From Acidobacteriota bacterium (GTDB lineage: Bacteria; Acidobacteriota; Vicinamibacteria; Marinacidobacterales; SMYC01), in the NCBI GenBank assembly GCA_030598165.1, contig JAUVQL010000083.1:1-5484 (forward strand): DNA of 5,484 nt. Reading direction: 5' to 3'. The notes below the pieces were generated by a model. The model searched no databases and had not been told where the DNA came from. It saw only the letters and a list, made by a program, of their open reading frames with translations. Each line of letters begins with the position of its first letter. The stretch's first letter is position 1. This document shows positions 1 to 5,484 of the stretch, piece by piece. A program made the position numbers and the translations under genes.

Positions 1-17
1 CGTCACACCGATGAGAT

Positions 18-1037
18 CTAAAGTAGTACGATGTTCTGAGCCTGGCAGTCTTTCTTCATTTGTTCCGGCCACACACCGGACTGTATTTCACCAATGTGGA
101 TTTTCCTCAGAAAGTACATACAGAGACGAGACTGACCAATTCCGCCGCCAATCGACAACGGTAGCTCTCCGTCGAGAACCATCCGGTGATAGAAGAGAGC
201 TTGCCGTTCAGTGCAGCCTTGCATTTCTAGCTGCTTCATGAGCGTCTCGGGTGTAACACGGATACCCATGGAGGACAGCTCCACCGCCCGATTCAGCAAC
301 GGGTACCAGACAATGATGTCTCCATTCAAGCCGAGACCGCGACCACTCGGAGTAATCCAGTCATCGTAATCTGGGGCTCTTCCGTCGTGCGGCTTTCCGT
401 CCCTCAATGGCGAGCCAATCCCAATAACAAAAACGGCGCCATGCTGCTCGGCAGCACGATTTTCCCTCTCCTCTGGACACAAATCGGGGTAGAGCTCTAG
501 CAGCTCTTCGGCATGGAGGAATGTGATCTCCTCGGGAAGCAGCTTTCCAATCTCCGGGTACTTGCCGTAAATGAAGCGCTCCGTACGACGTAAAACACGG
601 TAGATCTTCTTGACCATTCGCATGAGGAACTCGAGATCGCGCTCCTCTTCGAGAATCGTTCTTTCCCAGTCCCATTGGTCGACATAGATCGAGTGCAAGT
701 TGTCAAGAACCTCGTCGGGTCGGATGGCGTTCATATCCGTGTAGATCCCCTCACCAGGATAGATGCCGAGCTTTGCAAGCGTCAGGCGCTTCCACTTGGC
801 AAGGGATTGGACCACCTCGAGCTTCCGCCCGTTCAAGTCCTTGGCAGCAAACGACACGGGTTTTTCCACACCGCTGAGGTCGTCGTTGATACCGCTGCCG
901 GACTCTACGAAGAGGGGTGCCGTCACCCTTTTGAGATTGAGTGTGTCTGCAAGGTTGTCCTGAAAGAAGTCCTTGACAAACTTGATGGCTTTTTCGGTCT
1001 CCCTTACATCGAGGACGGCTGTGTAGCTTGACTTCAT
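18..1037 (-). CDS. asnA: Aspartate--ammonia ligase (asparagine synthetase A)
   Basis: It makes asparagine from aspartate, ammonia and ATP through an aspartyl-adenylate intermediate; it is cytosolic and has a class II aminoacyl-tRNA-synthetase-like core. The 339 residues match the known family length (about 330 in E. coli) from end to end. Visible family blocks are DDLSGVEK (52-59), SLAKWKR (78-84), AIRPDE (104-109), YVDQWDWER (118-126), GAVFVIGIG (200-208), APDYDDW (221-227), LNGDI (237-241), ELSSMGIRV (253-261) and GGGIGQSRL (297-305). The arginine of AIRPDE and the glutamine of YVDQWDW correspond to E. coli active-site Arg100 and Gln116. The start at 1037 is chosen because MKSSYTA aligns with E. 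coli MKTAYIA and AGGAG lies 6 nt upstream. The frame stays open 34 codons further, to an ATG at 1139, but that extension has no family counterpart. The gene is divergent from the unknown gene at 1409. Identification is very secure. Confidence 0.97.
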   Translation of the reverse strand: MKSSYTAVLDVRETEKAIKFVKDFFQDNLADTLNLKRVTAPLFVESGSGINDDLSGVEKPVSFAAKDLNGRKLEVVQSLAKWKRLTLAKLGIYPGEGIYTDMNAIRPDEVLDNLHSIYVDQWDWERTILEEERDLEFLMRMVKKIYRVLRRTERFIYGKYPEIGKLLPEEITFLHAEELLELYPDLCPEERENRAAEQHGAVFVIGIGSPLRDGKPHDGRAPDYDDWITPSGRGLGLNGDIIVWYPLLNRAVELSSMGIRVTPETLMKQLEMQGCTERQALFYHRMVLDGELPLSIGGGIGQSRLCMYFLRKIHIGEIQSGVWPEQMKKDCQAQNIVLL

Positions 1038-1043
1038 GACTGA

Positions 1044-1048
1044 CTCCT
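1044..1048 (-). promoter_or_regulatory. Ribosome binding site that fixes the asnA start
   Basis: On the minus strand AGGAG stands 6 nt before the ATG at 1037. It supports this start over the in-frame ATG at 1139, whose nearest Shine-Dalgarno match (AGGAGG) is 17 nt away. Confidence 0.75.
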
Positions 1049-1054
1049 GATTGA

Positions 1055-1072
1055 GCGGCAGTGTGGTGCCGC
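1055..1072 (-). promoter_or_regulatory. Hairpin in the asnA leader, just upstream of the RBS
   Basis: This is a perfect 6-bp GC-rich inverted repeat (GCGGCA / TGCCGC) around a 6-nt loop. In the asnA mRNA it ends 6 nt before the AGGAG site. No U-tract follows, so it is not an intrinsic terminator by itself. A role in translation control or mRNA stability is inference. Confidence 0.35.
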
Positions 1073-1124
1073 GTCGAGTTTGTTGGTTGCCAAGAGAACG
1101 AAGCGCTATTTTGTTTTCCGGAGA

Positions 1125-1156
1125 CTGCCGATGCTTCATTGCATCACGGCGGGCAG
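1125..1156 (-). promoter_or_regulatory. Second, bulged hairpin in the asnA leader
   Basis: On the minus strand the outer stem CTGCC/GGCAG and the inner stem GATGC/GCATC are separated by 6 unpaired nt on one side, with a 6-nt AATGAA loop. A perfect AGGAGG (1157-1162) abuts its 5' side, and the 3-codon frame GTG ATG CAA TGA lies inside it. It could be part of a regulatory leader, but I do not recognise a known riboswitch class. Confidence 0.25.
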
Positions 1157-1341
1157 CCTCCTATCAATTATTCTCGGCGGAGAAATTGGTGAGATTGAAG
1201 ACCGATAAAAAACAATCCTCAAAAAGATGCTCGGATGGTCCCATGATGATTCCCTCTGACTTCAGATGCTACCACATTACGATTCTACGAACACTCACCT
1301 TTCTCGGTCCTGGCCCCAAAGTAAACGGTTGGTCGTTGCAT

Positions 1342-1370
1342 TTGACGGCACTCACGATTTGAAGTATTCG
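1342..1370 (+). promoter_or_regulatory. Candidate sigma70-type promoter of the 559-residue protein gene
   Basis: TTGACG (1342-1347) and TATTCG (1365-1370) are separated by exactly 17 nt. The -35 is strong (5 of 6) and the -10 weak (3 of 6). The predicted transcript would start near 1377, leaving a leader of about 30 nt that includes AAGGAG at 1393-1398. A 6-bp inverted repeat, CTCACG (1351-1356) / CGTGAG (1379-1384), straddles the -10 and start region and could be an operator. Both are unverified. Confidence 0.35.
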
Positions 1371-1408
1371 ACACTGCACGTGAGGACCGCGGAAGGAGTG
1401 AATTCACG

Positions 1409-3088
1409 ATGAAGAAGGCCACGCTCGCGCTGCAGCGTCTCGAGCGCATCAAGACCCAATACGGACCCGATCTCGCTTCACGAAAGGAGAGCTTGATCCG
1501 CGAGCTAGCGCGGCGAAGCTTCAATGATTCCGAGAAAGTCGTTCGATTTCACGAAGCTCTCTGTTTTCTCAGGGCCTATCCCGACAGCCCCGAGGTTCTT
1601 AGCGCAGTCGAGGCGGCCCTCGAGCGCTTTTCAACGCGTCGGGACTTGCGTCAAGTCGCGAGCGCTCTCAACAACTCCGGGATCGCCGGAACAAATATCG
1701 ACTTCCAGTTTTATTGGTTCATGGCACGTTGGCTCGCTCGGCGCTGTCCCGAGAATCTCAGCGTCAAATGGGACGAGCTAGAGAACGAGTCCCTCCTCCA
1801 AAGCCTCCTCCATCTTCTCGTGACCTACTCCGAGTCATTAGCGATCGATGAGCTCGGTTACAGTCTCCAGGAATGGATCGAGAATCTAAAGGGTTCAAAA
1901 GAGACCGACGCCCAATTCCTCATTCGCCGCTTCGAGGCCCTGACGGCGAGTTCGTTTGGTCAGGAGACGTTGTTCGAGCAGGTCGACATCCCCTTTCGAA
2001 TCTCGCCGGGCCCGAAGACGCCGTCCCGCACCCATGCCAAGTACCAGAAGTCTCCGGTGGTCTACCAGACAGGTCCATTGACCACGGTGCGTCCGGATCT
2101 TCGCGAGGAGATCCAGCGCCCTCCGTTAGGGATGCGTGCGGTCCCTCCGCGCGAGGCGCAACGGCTCATCGATATGGCTCATGAAGCCATGGTCACCCGG
2201 TCTCGCGATCTCGATGCGTTCGTAAACGCCGACCCAAACGATGCAAGCATCATCGATGGCGGAGAGGGACTCGAGTTCGCTTGCTTCGGGGCCAAGCCCG
2301 AAAGGCGACTCCTCTTGGAATCGGTTTACGGTTATTTGACGCTCAAGAACGGCGTGCCGACCGGTTACGTCCTATCGAGTCAGCTCTTTGGTTCTTCAGG
2401 CATCGCTTACAACGTCTTCGACACGTATCGAGGTACCGATGCCGCGGCAACCTTTGGCCGTGTGCTGGGCATGGTGAATCACCTCTTTGAAACGGACAGC
2501 TTCTTCATGGACCCCTACCAACTCGGCCACAACAATGAGGAAGGTCTGAAGTCAGGAGCTTGGTGGTTCTATTACAAGCTCAACTTTCGTCCAGAAGACG
2601 CGGCCGTGCGTCGCATACTCCGTCAAGAGCTGGCGCGAATGAAGCGAAACCGCAAGCACCGTTCCAGCATCGCCACTCTCCAACAGTTGACCGCCGAGAA
2701 CATGTATTTCTACGTGAACAACAGGCGAGACGACATTTTGGGGAAACTCGGGTTGGGAAACCTTGGTTTTCGAATATCCCGCTATCTGGCCAAACGATTT
2801 GGCGCCGATCGAGAACGCGGCATTAAAACCTGCTCTCGAGAAGTTACCGAACTGCTCGAGCTAGGCTCACTGAAAGATTTGAGCTCGAGCGAGCGTCTAG
2901 CATGGGACCGCTGGAGCCCACTCGTCCTCATCCTTCCCGGTATCGAGAAGTGGTCGACCAAAGACAGACGAGCGCTTGCTCATGTGGTACGGGCCAAGGG
3001 TGGCCGTCGAGAATCTGATTTCGTGCGTCTTTTTGATGGGCACAAGAAACTCAGGCGCGCCGTCGTCAAGCTCACCAACGAGGCATAG
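1409..3088 (+). CDS. Uncharacterised 559-residue protein with a GNAT-like segment
   Basis: I do not recognise a named family. The N-terminal third (about 1-195) looks alpha-helical and rich in Arg, Glu and Leu, with no signal peptide or membrane segment. A Pro-rich linker (about 196-248) follows. Residues about 250-395 resemble a GNAT acyltransferase fold: a strand-like GVPTGYVLSS (315-324), then AYNVFDTYRGTDAAATFGRVL (333-353) in the place of the acyl-CoA pyrophosphate-binding loop and helix, then the block DPYQLGHNNEEGLKSGAWW (368-386), then FYYKLNFRP (387-395), which recalls the GNAT ending 'fYeklGFrp'. A basic, helical C-terminal part (about 396-559) has no match I know. AAGGAG lies 10 nt before the ATG, supporting this start. 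It is transcribed alone, divergent from asnA and convergent with the lyase gene. A soluble acyltransferase-like role is inference. The reality of the gene is well supported by its length and RBS. Confidence 0.85.
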   Translation: MKKATLALQRLERIKTQYGPDLASRKESLIRELARRSFNDSEKVVRFHEALCFLRAYPDSPEVLSAVEAALERFSTRRDLRQVASALNNSGIAGTNIDFQFYWFMARWLARRCPENLSVKWDELENESLLQSLLHLLVTYSESLAIDELGYSLQEWIENLKGSKETDAQFLIRRFEALTASSFGQETLFEQVDIPFRISPGPKTPSRTHAKYQKSPVVYQTGPLTTVRPDLREEIQRPPLGMRAVPPREAQRLIDMAHEAMVTRSRDLDAFVNADPNDASIIDGGEGLEFACFGAKPERRLLLESVYGYLTLKNGVPTGYVLSSQLFGSSGIAYNVFDTYRGTDAAATFGRVLGMVNHLFETDSFFMDPYQLGHNNEEGLKSGAWWFYYKLNFRPEDAAVRRILRQELARMKRNRKHRSSIATLQQLTAENMYFYVNNRRDDILGKLGLGNLGFRISRYLAKRFGADRERGIKTCSREVTELLELGSLKDLSSSERLAWDRWSPLVLILPGIEKWSTKDRRALAHVVRAKGGRRESDFVRLFDGHKKLRRAVVKLTNEA

Positions 3089-3116
3089 TCAATCGAGCCG
3101 CTCGGACCTTATTGAC
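3088..3116. terminator. Nested inverted repeat between convergent genes (possible terminator)
   Basis: The outer stem GTCAAT/ATTGAC (3088-3093 / 3111-3116) encloses the small hairpin CGAG-CCG-CTCG (3094-3104). It starts at the last base of the upstream stop codon and sits in the 64-bp gap between two convergent genes, where a two-way terminator is expected. There is no clear U-tract on either strand, so intrinsic termination is uncertain. Confidence 0.3.
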
Positions 3117-3152
3117 GCCAACGCATCAAGGCCTGTGCTGTTGCGGCGCTCT

Positions 3153-4703
3153 TCACTGCATGTAGCTGCTCGCTGCCTCCTCCAGTTTTCTTTGGCTTTC
3201 GTTTTGCTGATCGGCACGACGTTCGAGGCTGGATTCCTCGTCCGCGAGCTTTTCTTTCAGTTGTGCGATCGCCTGCTGGACCTGGCCGGGTGCCGGACCG
3301 CCCAGGACGTTTCTTGCTTCCACATTCTTACGAGGGTCGAGAGCGGCACGCAGCTCCTCATCTTCCAAGTTCAATGCCGAGCCGGTTTCTGCCAGCGCAA
3401 CATCGTCCAACATTTGAGACGTGATCGCCTCGGGTCCCTTTCCTTCCGCCATCATCTCCGCCACGACAGCGGCGACGATATGATGGGCAGTCCTGAATGA
3501 CAGGTTCCGCCTCCTTACAATGAGATCGGTCAACTCGGTGGCCGCCGTAAAGCCTTGCCCCGATCGCTCCGCCATGATGTCTTTTTTCACCTCGAGCGTA
3601 GCAAGCACTCCTGTCATCAACTTCACCGTGATATCGAACTCTTTGAAGGCCGGCCACAGGGTGCTGTAAATCTCCGTCCCCGTATCGCGGGTGTGCATGA
3701 AGGGTACTCCTTTTACCATGGTGAGCGCAGCCATCAAGCTGCCGAAGGCGTGCCCGGCCTTGGCGCGACAGTGCTCTAGTGATGTGGCATTTTTCTTTTG
3801 AGGCATGATACTGCTCGTCGAAGCGTACTGGTCGGCGACTTCCGACATGCCGAACTCGAGCGTATTCCACAAAATGAGCTCCTCCGCAAGACGGCTGATA
3901 TCCGAAAGGGTGATGGCAAGCGCGGAGAGTACATCGAGGATGTAGTCGCGCGAGGCGACAGCGTCCAAAGAGTTTCTTATCGGTTCGCTGAATCCCAAGA
4001 GCTCCGTGGTCCTTTTGCGATCGATGGGAAAACCGGTCGTCGCTAAAGCGGCGGCGCCCAAGGGATTGAGATTGGTAAAAGCATAAGATTGCTCGAGCCG
4101 TTCTAGGTCCCGGGACAAGGCGTGCGCATGTCCCACCAAATAATGACCCAACGTGATGGGCTGCGCGTGCTGGAGATGCGTGTAGCCCGGCATGAGGGTG
4201 TTCAAGTGTTGTTCGGCCAAAGCGAGCTCCTGCTTCTCGAGCCCGATCAACGTCTCCATCGCTTTCGCCAATTTGTCGCGAATAGACATCCGGTAGGCCG
4301 TCGCATAAAGGTCGTTCCGACTCCGGCCGGTGTGGATCTTCCCTCCCACATCGCCCGCCGCGCGATCAATCACCCAGCCCTCAACATTCATGTAGAGGTC
4401 TTTCGACTCCTCCCAGGGCAGCTCGTCGCGAGGCTCTCGTTCAATTGCGATCAACACCTCCAAGATCTCTCGCGCATCGTCATCGGAAATGATCTTTTGC
4501 TCTGCAAGCATGATGACGTGGGCTTTGTTAATGTGCGAGACCGGTACGAAAAGATCGTCGATAGCTTTTACCAAACGAGGCTTGTTCAGATACTCCACGA
4601 TCTCTTCCGCGGGGCCCTTCTTAAGGCGTTGCGTCAAACCATTGCTAGGCATCGCAACCACAAGGGCGGCAGATAAGAGCAGACCATTGCACCAACGTCT
4701 CAT
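3153..4703 (-). CDS. Argininosuccinate-lyase-family (ArgH-like) protein with signal peptide
   Basis: It belongs to the aspartase/fumarase superfamily, whose members release fumarate from succinyl-type substrates. Visible motifs are HTGRSRND (124-131), TLMPGYTHLQHAQP (169-182) with the conserved His176, NPLGAAALATTGFPIDR (213-229), NSLDAVASRDY (244-254) and the signature loop SSIMPQKKN (297-305) with the catalytic-serine position. The C-terminal LDPRKNVEARNVLGGPAP (455-472) is ArgH-like. Differences: residues 1-25 form a Sec-type signal peptide (MRRW, then a hydrophobic run to about 18, cleavage perhaps near GLT-Q); the ArgH N-terminal GGRF block is absent; KKNP(D) is KKNAT; and NRDLQEDK reads TRDTGTEI (338-345). 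A charged, coiled-coil-like tail follows (about 473-516). At 516 residues it exceeds typical ArgH (about 460). GGAGG lies 5 nt before the ATG, supporting the exported form. Family membership is secure; substrate and true arginine role are not. Confidence 0.9.
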   Translation of the reverse strand: MRRWCNGLLLSAALVVAMPSNGLTQRLKKGPAEEIVEYLNKPRLVKAIDDLFVPVSHINKAHVIMLAEQKIISDDDAREILEVLIAIEREPRDELPWEESKDLYMNVEGWVIDRAAGDVGGKIHTGRSRNDLYATAYRMSIRDKLAKAMETLIGLEKQELALAEQHLNTLMPGYTHLQHAQPITLGHYLVGHAHALSRDLERLEQSYAFTNLNPLGAAALATTGFPIDRKRTTELLGFSEPIRNSLDAVASRDYILDVLSALAITLSDISRLAEELILWNTLEFGMSEVADQYASTSSIMPQKKNATSLEHCRAKAGHAFGSLMAALTMVKGVPFMHTRDTGTEIYSTLWPAFKEFDITVKLMTGVLATLEVKKDIMAERSGQGFTAATELTDLIVRRRNLSFRTAHHIVAAVVAEMMAEGKGPEAITSQMLDDVALAETGSALNLEDEELRAALDPRKNVEARNVLGGPAPGQVQQAIAQLKEKLADEESSLERRADQQNESQRKLEEAASSYMQ

Positions 4704-4707
4704 GAGA

Positions 4708-4714
4708 CCCTCCC
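4708..4714 (-). promoter_or_regulatory. Ribosome binding site of the lyase gene
   Basis: On the minus strand GGGAGGG, with GGAGG ending 5 nt before the ATG at 4703. It matters because it places the start upstream of the signal peptide rather than at a later Met. A -10-like TGTAAT (4721-4726) lies immediately upstream but has no good -35 partner. Confidence 0.65.
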
Positions 4715-4745
4715 TTTCAGATTACAGCCACTCGGCCGCACAAAA

Positions 4746-4776
4746 GCTATCACACGCGTGGATCGTCAGCGATAGC
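4746..4776 (-). terminator. Hairpin plus T-run between permease and lyase genes
   Basis: On the minus strand GCTATCGC pairs with GTGATAGC (8 bp, one G-U) around a 15-nt loop, and TTTT follows at once. It lies 33 nt after the permease stop and 42 nt before the lyase start. It could be a weak intrinsic terminator or an attenuator between the two genes. The stem is short and the loop large, so confidence is low. Confidence 0.3.
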
Positions 4777-4808
4777 AATAGAGGGAGTTACTGAAGGTGT
4801 GCCCCGGG

Positions 4809-5484
4809 TCACTCGTACCGGAGCGCTTGGCTGGGTGCGACTTGGGAGGCGCGCCGCGCAGGTATGTAGCACGCTGCAAGAGCTGCTATCACGAGGACCG
4901 TTGTGACACCAGTAAACGTTGCCCAGTCGAGAGGGCTTACGCCGTAGAGAAGACTCGTTAGAAGGCGCGTCGCCGCAACGGCAAAGGCCAGACCCAGCCC
5001 TATTCCCAATAGGATCGTCTTCAATCCTTCGGTCAGCACTAACTGGAAAATCTGCTTGGAGCGGGCACCGAGCGCCATGCGGACGCCGAACTCGTGCGTG
5101 CCACGACTGACCGAGTAGGCAATGACACCATGAACACCCACGACGGCTAGAACTAAGGCCAGCATCCCGAAGACTCCGACAAGGCTCGTTGCCATGCGAC
5201 TCGTAAACGTCGATCCGTACACATGCTCGGTCATTGTCTCGAAGCCCCATACTGCCATATCGGCATCGATGCCATGTAGCTCCGCTAGAACCGCTCCAGC
5301 CACCGTTCCCGGGTCGCCGATGGTTCTCACATGTAAGGTCGCCATCTCCTTATATAGTTGGCGCATTGGGAGATAGAAATAAGGACGTTGGGACTCGCCT
5401 AGAGTGGCGTACTTCACATCCTTTGCCACTCCGACGATGACGCGCTCCTCGTCCATGATGCCGATCGTCCGTCCAATGGGATTC
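4809..5484 (-). CDS. ABC transporter permease, MacB/FtsX (ADOP-like), C-terminal part
   Basis: This is the C-terminal 224 residues of an inner-membrane permease; the frame stays open through the right edge, so the 5' part is missing. The first visible residues NPIGRTIGI and VIVGVAKDVKY (15-25) match the end of a MacB-type periplasmic domain. Three hydrophobic segments follow (about 99-124, 156-180, 188-207), as in the FtsX domain. Family blocks include RGTHEFGVRMALGA (127-140), LLYGVSPLDWATF (178-190), YIPARRA (206-212) and the terminal ALRYE. In this family, four-helix permeases couple ATP hydrolysis to mechanical export or signalling across the envelope, with a separate MacB-type ATPase. 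Whether it is an 800-residue ADOP with two FtsX halves or a 400-residue MacB permease cannot be told here. The ending and the LLYGVSP block favour ADOP. The lyase gene follows 105 bp downstream on the same strand. Confidence 0.92.
   Translation of the reverse strand, partial: NPIGRTIGIMDEERVIVGVAKDVKYATLGESQRPYFYLPMRQLYKEMATLHVRTIGDPGTVAGAVLAELHGIDADMAVWGFETMTEHVYGSTFTSRMATSLVGVFGMLALVLAVVGVHGVIAYSVSRGTHEFGVRMALGARSKQIFQLVLTEGLKTILLGIGLGLAFAVAATRLLTSLLYGVSPLDWATFTGVTTVLVIAALAACYIPARRASQVAPSQALRYE

Larger units (their letters stand above)
1038..1408. other. Divergent intergenic region between asnA and the unknown gene
   Basis: The 371 bp hold no gene I can support. The asnA-proximal half carries two hairpins (1055-1072 and 1125-1156) and an isolated AGGAGG. 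The middle (about 1200-1240) is locally A-rich on the plus strand. On the minus strand it offers only a weak asnA promoter candidate: TTGAGG (1217-1222) with a poor -10 TTCAAT 17 nt on. The part near 1342-1370 has a better promoter candidate for the plus-strand gene. No tRNA-like, repeat or attachment-site structure was seen. Confidence 0.6.

Noticed and set aside
1038..1139. 34-codon N-terminal extension of AsnA as the annotated start
   Set aside because: The E. coli AsnA N-terminus aligns with Met at 1037, which has its own AGGAG. The upstream ATG has poor RBS spacing.
1051..1362. 103-codon plus-strand frame filling the divergent intergenic region
   Set aside because: It starts at TTG with no Shine-Dalgarno match, its product resembles nothing, and it overlaps the asnA leader hairpins. 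Best seen as chance.
2976..3500. 174-codon plus-strand frame spanning the convergent junction
   Set aside because: It overlaps the end of the 559-residue protein gene in another frame and runs antisense into the lyase C-terminus. The hydrophobic stretch is a by-product of the antisense frame.
4122..4676. 184-codon plus-strand frame opposite the lyase gene
   Set aside because: It lies wholly antisense to a gene with clear family motifs, and its composition is that of a shadow frame.
4753..4760. CACGCGTG perfect 8-bp palindrome as an operator
   Set aside because: It is short, single-copy, and lies in the loop region of the hairpin; not enough to call a protein-binding site.
4750..5250. 166-codon minus-strand frame overlapping the permease
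   Set aside because: It is in another frame of a gene whose FtsX blocks are unmistakable; rich in Arg, Ser and Cys with no domain.

Overview
The window holds four protein-coding genes and no RNA gene, mobile element or CRISPR array that I can support. From left to right they are: asnA (aspartate--ammonia ligase, minus strand); a 559-residue protein of unrecognised family with a GNAT-like segment (plus strand); an argininosuccinate-lyase-family protein with an N-terminal signal peptide (minus strand); and the C-terminal part of a MacB/FtsX-type ABC transporter permease (minus strand, cut by the right edge).

Organism: the base composition looks moderately GC-rich. The permease C-terminus has the look of the large stand-alone permeases often called acidobacterial duplicated orphan permeases (ADOP). 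Together with the exported enzyme this suggests an Acidobacteriota or similar soil/environmental Gram-negative genome. This is inference from one partial gene, so it is tentative.

Layout: asnA and the unknown gene are divergent and share a 371-bp region (1038-1408). That region carries a structured asnA leader and a candidate promoter for the unknown gene. The unknown gene and the lyase gene converge across a 64-bp gap containing a nested inverted repeat. The permease and lyase genes run in the same direction, 105 bp apart, with a hairpin followed by TTTT between them, so they may be only partly co-transcribed.

Function: asnA amidates aspartate to asparagine with free ammonia and ATP. The lyase keeps the superfamily catalytic elements (HTGRSRND, THLQ, SSIMPQKKN). 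It lacks the usual ArgH N-terminal GGRF block and has lost the usual NRDxQEDK substrate block, and it appears to be exported, so ordinary arginine biosynthesis in the cytoplasm is doubtful. No other arginine gene is present. The strongest leads are this secreted, re-tooled lyase and the large uncharacterised GNAT-like protein. I see no clear evidence that all four genes form one system.
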